The notes under the pieces: generated by a model | Told to the model about the DNA's origin: nothing | What the model saw: the letters and a program-made list of their open reading frames with translations, nothing else | Database searches by the model: none | Position numbers and translations under genes: made by a program | Assembly (NCBI GenBank): GCA_032718565.1 | Contig: JAVGVS010000393.1 | Coordinates: 228,470 to 292,469 of the forward strand | Source: Distichodus sexfasciatus | Taxonomy: Eukaryota > Chordata > Actinopteri > Characiformes > Distichodontidae | DNA length: 64,000 bases | Reading direction: 5' to 3' | Shown here: positions 9,541 through 21,300 of the stretch, piece by piece | Layout of the letters: each line of letters begins with the position of its first letter | Numbering within the stretch: the first letter of the stretch is position 1

Positions 9541-12294
9541 GTAAGTTTTTGTATCGCGGCTAGCGGCGGTTAGCTCAGTGCTAATGCGCTAACCGGGCCG
9601 CGATATTTACAGTAACTTCGCTCGGCTTCAACGCCTGAAGTAACACAACTCTAAATCAGAATAAATCCTGAATAAAGTTGATCCCTCAGGTTTAACCTGC
9701 TGTCATTGCTTAACTCTTACCGAGTCGTTTTTGGAACAAACCCCCCTTTTTTTTTCTTTCTTTTTTTTTAACAGTTACTGCTTTTGTACAAATGCAGTTG
9801 TCTCTCTGTCTTCTTCTAGTTTAAACTTTGTATTTTATATTTTACCTCAAGTTTGAAGAATGTATTTTATATTCTATTTATATATTGTTTATTCTATGTG
9901 CCTTATTTGTTCTTTGTTCCTTATTCTTTGTTTTTTTTGCACTGTTAAAACTGGAGCCACGTCGTCTCGTCTCTCAGTATACTTGCACAGTACATAGCAG
10001 AGATGACAAAGTTTACTTCGAGTTTTAAGAAACGTTTTTATTCTTTGGAATTTTGGTTTCTCTAGTTCTCTGACAATCTCTAGTTAATTTCTGAATTCCA
10101 TTTTAACTTTCACAGTCTTGGTAACGATCAGCCATATTAATACATTTCACTACATGTTGTGCTTGTATGGCTGTGTAAATGTCTTCTTGAATTTCATCAG
10201 AAAGGTCAGAAGTCCAGGTTAGCTCCAGTTCTGTAAATCGTAGACGTGGAGGATTCACAGCTTTTGTTTTCATCATCAAATAATTGTTTTGCGCATCCTT
10301 TGCTCACATGTGCTAAATCGGGCTAGGTAATGGTGCTTAATTATTGTTTTGTTATGGAAATTAGGATTGCCAGCTCCATCACACAAAGAAAGGTGGACAT
10401 TATGCACAGTGTCTCCTTACAAAGCCAAAAATTAGAAATGCAATAATTTAAAAGTCCTGCTCCAAGAAATGGTCTGATGTAAGTGTATTACATGGTTAAA
10501 GCAGTGATTTTTTTAAAGTAAGTGATTATTTGTCTTTGTGAACACACCACAGTATCACAACCAAATGTGACCTCTGCATTTGGCCCATCCATGAAAGAGC
10601 AGTGGGCAGCTTTTGACAGCACAAGGGGTGTGGTGCTTGGGAACAGTACCTTGCTCATGAGTACCTCAGATGGTACCTTGACATATAAACAATGTTTATA
10701 TGATGCATTATGTGCATACGTTTATCTCAATTTATTAGTGCCGTTATATTCTTCAATACTTAGTGTCCTTAGTTTTTGCCGTGATGGAAGTGGAGACTTT
10801 AATTTCTGTACTGACTGACCAATAATTAAATAGCATCACTTCACACTGCCCGTTTTTAGGATACGTTGCTTTAAACTAAATTCATTTCTAAATGTGTTAT
10901 ATAAATAGCTGCAAATATGTGGCCAAAAATAACATTTCCAATAGCTATTGAATGAGGTTGCCATGTTATAAGCACATGATTTACATCATTGTTCAACTCA
11001 TCAAACCTTTCAGGGACAGCTCATATCCTATAGGAACTACAGGTAAAAATGAATTACAGGATGAAGATTATCACATTATATTGGCATATAATGACGTCTT
11101 GTTAAGGAGCAGGTGAACCAACTAAATGCCTCAGTGCAGTACATATTTCCTTACACCACAGTTGCCCTCTTCCATTTGTTGAGAATTGTTCTTTATAATA
11201 AACAATTCTTCTGTGATTCTTGTTTTTTAACCCCTGATTTCTGAAATTGTTTTATTTAACGAGAAGCTCATAAGCCTCACTATAGTTCTGAGGATAGTTT
11301 GTACCTGAATTAAACTAATGCATTTGAGAATAATAGAATAAGCTGCTTCGAGTGTGTTGAAGAATTTTAAATGAGTTTAGAGAGCTCTTTATATTAGAGG
11401 CACTGACTTCTCATGTAATTGTTGTTCTTTATCACACACATTTGAAATTCTTAAGAAAGCCAAAATGTAGTGAGGAAACCACCTGACCCTTATAGTGTTA
11501 TAGTCATTTTCATTCACTCAGACACTTTTGATCCTCTAAATAACATTTTAATGACTCGAGGCTTTGTTGGTAACTTTATTGCTGCTTTTTTAGTTTGGTT
11601 TGAATAGAGATCTGCTGAGTCACCTACCTACTGTGACTTTATTGCTGTCTTAAAAGCAACACGCATTAACATTTAAAAAACCATTTTCTCTGTTCTGTCA
11701 CTTTATTAGCCTCTGACTCCACAAACTAAGGTGTTGTTATATTTAAAAGGAAGAGATTTTTTTCTTTTTAAGAATCTGGTTTACTGATCTGCTTAAGAAA
11801 ATCCACTGCAGTGTTTGGGGAGTGTTGTAGTGTTGAGGTCTGTCTGTTGGGTCTGTTTTGCCCATCTGGAAATATGTTTATTTAAAAATATTTGCAGAGT
11901 GGGACCATGTAATCTGTGCTTTGTTTATTCTCTCTTTTTGATCGTGGCCTAGTTACGACCACTTACAGCATGTATAATCTGCCAAAACTGGCAGACAAAC
12001 CATCTATTTTCAGAAGTGGAGTCGGCCATGTTAATGTTTATGTAGGTCCTGTGTTTTTTATGTTTACCTTTAGAAGCGTTTAGAAGACTAATTAAAGGGA
12101 CGGTGTCCATGCTAGTAGTTTTGGCAGTAAAGTAGAGTAGGATTTGATACAGGTTTGATATTTGATATAGTTTTAATTTTCCTCCAACCTCTTAACTGTC
12201 CCTCCACCAGACCACTGATACTAAGGATGGTGCTTTGCTGCTTTGACTGTGTGATTCCACAGCATAGCGTCTTCTCCATTGTCTTTAAAGTACA

Positions 12295-12339
<45 letters not shown>

Positions 12340-15300
12340 CAGTGTGCACACTGTCCTGCCGGTAAAGGGCCCTAATTAAAAGCTATTGCAGCTGGTGGTG
12401 CTTTATTGAGGCTGGAGGTGGAAAACCCCCCACCCACCCACCCAAATTTAAAACCCGATTGAAAGGTGCCCAGCTTTACAGGGGTCTAATCCAGGCATTA
12501 AACTAAAAGAAAGAATGAGGGGGGGGATAAATGAATAAAAGCCTTTTTCATCATCCTATGAATATGTACTGGTTTGATCTGGTTTCCTGTGCTGTTTAAT
12601 GAACATTTCTTAAGACCCTTCACACATTTTTTACACCGTTAGAACTACACATGATGTAATAACGTGATGTAGTGGCCAGACCGTGACACATCTTGCTATG
12701 ACTGTATGAAATATAAAATTATTTACTTGTTCCACAAGGCAGTTACAATGAGGAAGTGTATGCTGTTACAGCAGTTAATTAATATGATGAATGTGTAACA
12801 TGAAATCTCCAGGCAGCAGCGTTGACGGTGGCAGTTGTAAAACACCTGACCGCAGTAGATGTTTGAAGGTCATGGGTTCAAGTAGGTCTGGGAAATAGAT
12901 CGAGTGCTACAATAAGAAGGATATTTTTAATGCATCATTTGAAAACTGATGTTCTTTATTTAAAAGATGCTACTTAATACAAGTGTATTCATTTACAAAA
13001 CAGTCAGCACAGTTTATAGTAGCAAAGAATATTGATACATCAATATATCGTGATTTTCCTTTCACGATATACTATATTGATTTCTAGCTCCAAAAATTTA
13101 TATTCCCGAGGGGCGGAATCATGCACTACAAGCAGCTCCAGATAACTGACTGGGCGCTTTAATTTCTTGTTTTCAATCTTATGCGCATTGTCTTAACGGT
13201 TTTGGTGTCCACTAGTTCAGTGTGTTAAAATGCAAAGACGATAAAGTAAAAATTCAGTTAGGGGTAAGTTGTTTTGGATGAATTATTAATAGAATGTGAT
13301 TCGCTAAGACCACCCAGATCATACACAGCAACTTGCGTTTCAGCTCTGTTTTTGGTGATTGTAGAATATCACAGTATGTATAGTATCCCAATATATTGTG
13401 ATACAATCATATCCTGACCCCTGTATACGTATCGTATCGTGAGGTCTTTGCCAATACCCACCCCAGTTTGAAGTGCTGAATTTCTGCAGATACTTTTTTC
13501 TTACTCAGCATTGGTGAGGTCACTTGAATGCTTGTTCTTTCCATGGTTTATTTCATCGCAAAACATTTTTTTAATGGCAATACTACTACTACTACACTAC
13601 CTAAAGACAGTCTGATATTCTGCTTTCATGAATTTGTTTATATGCATTGTATAAAATATTAATGTAGGCCTATATATTTGATCACATTAAGTTGTTTCTG
13701 TGCAATTAGATCCAAGAAATGAATATTAAAACTAGAGATCGACCCTTGTAGGTTTTTCAGGGCCGATATCGATACAGATTATTGCTAGTTAACGGGGCTG
13801 ATAACGAATATGCAAAAAAGAAAGAAAATCTCTGTCAAAATGTAGAATTAATTTTACTTCACGCTGCGCTCATGTGTGAGTGACAACGTCGCTTCAGTGT
13901 TGATTACATGTGTGACAGCCAATCAGAGACTGTTGTGGGCGGGACATTAAATGAAGAAGCAAGTCGAGAGCAAACAGCACAGACAGAAGAGACGGCAGTG
14001 GAGCCACAGTAGCGCACCTTGTAATTACTTAATATCGATGATGGTCAAAATTGATCACCGGCATTGATAATCAACAAAATGGGATATAAAATATTGCTCA
14101 ACACTTAAAATAACGTGAGTGTGCCTTCTTTCTGAATAAAAGTAGATAGGAACAAAAATATCAAAGTTGTATCCAAGTCCAAGTTTATCCCTTAATCCCA
14201 AATTTCTGTGTTAAATTGGAAAATGTAAATTGCTTTACCACATGGTGGGTGAAGCTCTTTGTTGGTTACCATAAGATTGGAGGTTTGAATGCCTGGAAAA
14301 AAACACAGTTGGGCATCTGAGCAAGACTTTAAGCCAGTGTTGATCTTCAACACAAAGCAAATGTTGCTCTAGATGAGATTGTCTGCTGAATGTTTGGAAG
14401 TCATTTTAGGGGCGTGTTTCGTCGATTTCTGTTGCCATATGTGACCCTCCACGGCAAAACCAGTCGCTTGTCGCAACGGAGGTTTCTGAGAAAAACGAGC
14501 GTTTATGTTGCGTGGGGTAAAATTTTGGATTTTTTGGTTTTAGTGTTTTGAAACAGTGGAAGGTCTATACTGTACTGTTGTGAATCAATTTGGCTGAAAA
14601 ACTTACCTTTTCCATCTTGAGGTGAGGAATTCAATTCCAGCAGAATGTTATAAGTTTCTGTTTTGACCGCTCTACTTCAATATTTACGGTAAATCCACTG
14701 GTTGACTAGCGTGAAGATATTTCTCCGGAATCCATCTTCGTCTCCCGAGTTCAGTTAACCTAACGCAAGTAGGCTATCCGTGTGGCTGTAAATGCAGCGT
14801 AGGCTACGGTAAATGCAAACATAGCCGCGACCGCACCGAGCGTCTGTGAGTGCTACGGCGATAGTCAACTTCAAAGGCAGATTTCTCCATTTCTCACTTG
14901 GCGTGACAGGAGAAACCCGACTCCTTTGAATGTTGATATCTCAGTCATATGTCGTCCGATTCATTCGATATAGGTATTGTTTTGAAGCTTGATTTAACAT
15001 AATAACTCAATTTTGAAAATTTGCGACAAGCGCCTGGTTTTGCCGTTGAGGGTCACATTTTTTTTATTGCTGTTTGCTGATCATGCATTAGATCAACTTT
15101 ACGTGGGTTAATACGATATGATAGGATTTGCTAGTGGACCCCCAACCACTACAGTTTTAGCCTTTAAGTACTGCAGTGGCCGACAAACTCAGCTTAAAAT
15201 GCCACTTTCATTGCTCATGCTTATATGTTGTGCCCCCAGGGCTGGGGCAGTGGCTTAAGATGGCCCTTTGTTCTCTCGCTGAACTGAGATGGACTCGGCA

Positions 15301-18300
15301 GCATTTGATGGTTGATTGAACTTGAAAATAATCAGCTTCATCCTGCAAGGAAGCTGTGAAAGTGTCTGTTTTCCTTTTCCAGATTGCTGTCCAAACTACG
15401 GACCCCCTCTTTCTTTCTTTCTTTCTTTTTTTTTTAAGCCCAACCACAGCTCTCCCCCCCACCACAGTGTTAAGAACTGGAGAGGACGCAGAAATCAAGC
15501 CCGTGTTTATGGTTCTGTTTAAGAAGCGTGGAAGCCAAAAGCTCTTGGCATTTCTCACACCAGGTTAATGGAAGTTTGCTAGCACGGCTTGGCTTGTTTG
15601 CTGTAATTGAGCAACAGCTTGAATGGAATCCGTCTGGGAGGAAACGGCAGCGGCTGCTTCTGAACGCGTTTGTTGAACTGATGCGGTCAGGGAATGTCGT
15701 AGGAGTCTAATGCCATTCCTCTTTCTCATGTTGGTTTGAGTGTCAGTCACTTTGTAGAGTGGACCTTTTTCTGCTTCCTTAACGCGAACGACTCTAATCC
15801 GGAAGGGTTTTCCACTACTCTAATGGACTTCCAACGTATGACCCAACCATGTAATGTACACAGAACCTTATGTCTTCCGTTCTGAACACACTCCGTTTCA
15901 AAGGTTTTGGTAGAACTCAACACCGTCAGATTCTCAGGAGATATACTTTCCGTTTTAATCCGGCTCAACTCAAACACTTTTTTTTTACTCTTTCCTCTCT
16001 GAAGTTTGTGTATTTGCGATGCAATGTAAGGAACCCTAGGCTTTAATCAGTTGCGGTGAGTTGTTATGTTTTGGCAAGGCCTTTGGCACATTAGGAGTCA
16101 GCGCTACTCAGCTTTCATTCACCCAAAGACACTTTCACCACCAGCTGTTGTACAACTGTTCAGACGGCCCAGAGATGACCTGCAATTATGAAAATGAGGT
16201 ATTAATAGATTTAAATTGCATCCAAATGGCCATTGTGTAGATGCATACTGAAATCATTAGCTACGTTTGGAAAATGTGCTGGACGAGCTTCAGACATTAC
16301 AGCACTTATTTCATATACATATGCACGTGTAAGAACAAGAGCAGCGTTTTAGTCAGACGCCGGCATGCTGTGGGATGTGGCGGTGAGGCTTGCATCAAGT
16401 TACAACTTTAAAATACTGTTTTTGTAAAATAATGTTCTTTATGAGCATTTGCAAGTGGATAATAACTTGCTCACTGAGTGTTTTGTGTCAATTTAAAATA
16501 TGGAATTACATTTCTGTGTTTGTTTTTTTTTAATGGATATGTTGCAACAGATTCACTAATTGAAAACGGCTTATTCTCACCTCAGATGACTTCTGACTGA
16601 CGCGTTGGTTTTGTCTCCAGATAAAGCTCCACAAAGTAAATACTTGAGGTCGACCGATATTGGTTTTTCAGGCCAGATATCGATACCAGTTATTATTGAT
16701 TATTGCTGCGCTCGTGGCTGTGTGAGTGTGGTGTGAGTGACAACGAGGCATCAGCTGTGGTTAGTGTGATTACTACTCGTGTGACATATAGCCAATCAGA
16801 GACTGTTGTGGGCAGGACGGTAAATGTAGCAGCGAGTTGAGAGAAGAGACAGCAGTGGAGCCACAGAAGCGCACCTCGTAATTACTTAATATCGGTGATG
16901 ATCAACACCGATACCGATAGTCAGCAAAATGCCTAATATCGACCAGGCCGATAATCGGTCAACCTGTAGTAAATGCTACAATAAGTTTTGTGACTTCAAC
17001 TTCGCACTCAAATTGTGTGTCCGTTGTTTAATTAGGGGACTGATACCGATTTACTATTAATCAAGGTGACCGATAATTGATAGGGGCAGTTGGTGGTGTA
17101 ACGCCTGGGCGTTCGCCCTGTGATCAGAAGGTCGCCGGTTCGAATCCCAGAGCACTAAAGTTACCTCTGAGGTGCTCATGAGCAAGGTACCGTCCCCAAG
17201 CGCTGCTCCCCGGGCGTGGTCCTTGTTAGCTGCCCACTGCTACGTCACGGATGGGTTAGGTGCAGAGGTGACATTTCGTTGTGTGCAGTTTGTGCTGTGC
17301 TGTGGTGTGTTCACAATGACAGATAATCACTTACTTTCACTTTGATGTGTCTGCTGTTAAAATGTAGAATAAATATTCCAACTCAAAACGTAAATGTTTA
17401 ATTCCAATAACTTTTTGTAATGATCTTAACACAGAAAGTGTAGAAAGCTCTCAGTTTCTGTGTCAAAATAACAAATGTTAGCATCAGCGTTCAGTGTTGA
17501 TGGGCTAAACACATGCAGGACACACCCCTGGAGCTCCGGGTGGGGGCTACAGACGGAGAGATGCGGCTAGACATTTTTTAATTCATTTGTGAGTATCATT
17601 TTAAAAATGGACGATACCAATAATGATAAAAATGCCAGATATTGGTGTGATTCTTGGTCAGCCCCTATCGCTGTACAACCCTTCACTTAGTTTTTTTTGG
17701 ATATTTATTCTAATACTAGATGCAAGAAAGACAGTTAATCAGTATCAGTGCAAGTTTGGACTTGTTTTTGTCCAGTTTTGTGCAATAGAGAAATGTAAAA
17801 CCACATGAATTTTCACAACTGAATGTCTTCTTCCTGATGCCTACTTCAACTCCGTAGTTTTTTTTCATCTAAATGTGAAAAGAAGCGTATAATCTGATTT
17901 CCAAGCCTCTTTACTGTGCGCAGATATAAGTGGGTCCATGCTTGCACTGTGATGCCCCAGCGTCCGTCTGCATCATCACACATTAGCCTTAGATTCCGGC
18001 TTCCTTCTGAAGTGTGTCCATACTGAGAGGATAACAGCAAATTAATATTCAAGCTCAAAAGTCGTGCTTTGCTCTACGTGGGGGTCATGAGATGCATTTA
18101 TGCACGTGCATGTCTTCTGCGTGCCTGTGCATCGCTCAGAGCTGTTATTGAACGTCACAGAGTCAGATGTAGATATTATGAGCTGAGAAGAAAAGAGGAA
18201 TCTGTAGTAAGACAATGATCTTTAAATCAGAGGTAATACAAAAAGTTTTAGGGTTTTGAAGTCAGTCATATTTGAACGGTTTGTCATGTTCAAGCTGTTT

Positions 18301-21300
18301 GGCAGTTTTACACAGGGTTTTGTCGCCATACATAGTGATGTCAGTCAAAACAATGAGTTTTTGGTAAGAACCCGAGTGACATCACATGGCTGATTTTGGT
18401 AGCAAACTTCACCTTTAAGACTAGGTGTCATAGCTTGCGTTAAATTGCGCGAAGGACACGAGCCGTCATGACCTCATGCAGTTAAAACCAAGCCTCAGGG
18501 CTCAGTTCTGCAAGACCACCCCACCCCCCCAGCACAGATCCAGCTCACGTTGGAGGAAGGTGGGCGAAGAGCTGGAGACGAAACAATTTCCTGATGTAAT
18601 CCTACATAGAAGAACAGAACTATTAACTACGCGGGGGGTGAGCAGGGCTTTGGAAGATGTCTGAAGGCACCTTCATGCTTTATAGCATCATGCTAGTGCT
18701 GTATAACGAGCCGTTTGTGCCACTTCTCAATAACGGGCAATATGATGATAATGATTAACCACATTGCATTAACCTTATTAGATCTCAGACATGTTTTTGA
18801 GCGTTTTTTTATCCCTTTATTTATTGGCTTACATTGTTGGAATAGCGTATGCCTTTTCAGAAGGTTCAGACTTACTCATTTACGTTGTGTTTGATTAAAA
18901 ATACCAAGATAAGCCTGACATCACCTTTTTAATCATCTGGTTTTTATAGATTTTTTTGGGTGGTTTTCAGTGGCGATATTATTGAACATGAATATGGTAA
19001 AATCGCTGTAACTGTTATTTTTAATATTTTTATACTAATAAAAAATAGGCTCTTCTTTTATTTATTTATTTAAGTTATTGAAGGGTGCAAAAATTCACAC
19101 AAAGCTAAACTCTAAGGGCCAGTTTTCCAGACAGTGATTGAGCCTAAGCCTAGTCCTAGACTATCTTTGAATTTGAGTGGAGATTATCCATTGTATCTGC
19201 AATTTAGTCCAAGACTAGGCTTAATCCATGTTCAGGAAACCAGCCCTATGGCCCTGTTTCTCCAACTTCAGCCTATATCTAGACTGGCTTTGAGTTTGCA
19301 GTGCAAATTAGTCCAAGACTAAGCTTAATTCATGGTCAAGAAACCAGACCTAATAGTATTTCAAAAAGATCAATGTTGTAGGTCTGAAAACTAAGCGCAT
19401 AAATTGCGAGTTTCATCACAAAATGACGATATTGGACAGCGCCTACCCATATCACAAAGTCTGCTATGATACAGTTTCGATTGAATTCAGGAGGCAGCGA
19501 TTGATATGGAACAATATACGCTGATATTACAGTCGCTTCCATTCATATCAAATCACGAAACACAACTAAGATCATTTTTTGAAGCTATTGGCTTGTTAAT
19601 TGCTGAATTGATGTATTGCTTCACTCCTAATAAAAATGACTTTTTTTTAAAGCCTACACAAATGTGATATTACAAATATTTGTAATGAACGCAAAAGGAC
19701 TGTTTTGTGTTTTGTACAAATTTATACCACGTTTCCATGTGTGTAACTTATACCAAAAGTGTATGTGAGTAGATTTCACAGTGTGTCCCGTGTACAGTGT
19801 CCGATAGTCATACATAATCAGTTACTGAATTGTAAGTAACACGTGTATTTTTGGTGTCACCAGGTTCAGCTCAATCTGTTCCTTGTCCTGCATCGCCTGG
19901 CGGAGGAGTCCAGGATAAAAGCCTTTGAGGAAAAAACGGCCACAATAAAAGTTCATCACGTCAAAGCAGTTGCAAAGGTATCCAGTCCCATCTGCCATAC
20001 AGCATCAGTTTTGTTATAACCAACCGTAAAGAAACAATTTGGCAAATCCTACTCCGAACCCACTTCAAACTTTCCTCTGATAAGTTGTCTGGTGGCTGGA
20101 GCTGCGACTGGACTGGTAATCAATGGAAAATGTGGATTTGTAGTTTTGTAGGATCTAAATGTCTGTGATAAAATGCCCAAAGTATCTTGTCATAACGTGG
20201 TATCCTGGAAATGACTCGTCTAAAGATGACACCAATTTGATACACTGATCGAATATTGGTCTGATAACGACTCAAATAGGGCCCTATGATTTGCGCGATG
20301 CGGAAAACACGGACGGAATCGCGGAATTCAGCAAATAAAATGGAATCTGTTGTAAAACGCGGAATGCCGTATAATTCGCTGATATCAGTCTGTGGGCAAA
20401 GCAATGGTTTCTAATCAATTTTGGCCGCTGCAGCCCCCTGTGCGTGTTACCTGTTGAGGCGGGACTCAGCTTTCCACACACACAAACCCACAGACACAGA
20501 GGGGGAAAAGTCAACGGTCAGCTGTGGTGAAGAGGCTGAAACACACTCAGAAAACAATTACGGAATCGGAGTGTTAGTGCTAAGTTTAGAGCAGAACAAT
20601 AACCAAATGATTTTTATGAATCGAGAGAACAACTCTTACGTTTTGCCAGCGCACGATAGACTGCACCTGCAAGAACACGTGACGACCACTTACAGTCAAA
20701 CACTCACATCAGAAACATTTCGTTTTGCACGAAAAAATTAATGTTTTTTGTTGTTTACAGGTCAATGTTTTTCCAATTCAGTAAATGTTCTGCTGAACCC
20801 CAGCACTTTGTTGAAGTTGAATAACAGTCATTTAATGTGAGATTTTTTTCTATTGCATTGTTTTTTTTCCCATCCACTCCATAATTAGACACTTTTTAGG
20901 TGAATAAATATGATTATAACCTAAAACACAGAATTCAGAAGAATAAAAATGGAAAAAACGCAATTCAGGAAAAAATAAAACGGAATTTAGGAAAAAACAA
21001 AACAGATTTCATAGGGCCCTACTCAAATAGCTGGATCGGGTATCTGTGGCAGTTGCGTTCTGCATGGGAAGTGTTACTGCGGTGAAGCTGGTTTACTGTT
21101 CAACATTCGCGCTAATTCCTACATTTTGACATGACAATGAGCAGAACAAGCAACGCAACACACTACAACCCCCAAAAACAAATCACACCATTATACTGTT
21201 TAATTTCCTCAACACCACCAGCTCTCACTCACAATCTCTGTGTTCCTGCTGGTTTTTAGCACCACAGGATTAGGGACCGTCACTAAATTACACAACTGAG

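Larger units (their letters stand above)
10028..12825. other. cenpw intron 1, mostly unassigned sequence
   Basis: Apart from one SINE-B (10519-10680) and the GT microsatellite, no recognisable element was found. There are short homopolymer and C-rich (CCCA)n tracts near 12430 and a G run near 12520. Nothing suggests an alternative coding exon. Confidence 0.45.

Noticed and set aside
12112..12379. Open frames over the GT repeat
   Set aside because: They read through a dinucleotide microsatellite (His-Thr or Val-Cys runs), a known artefact.
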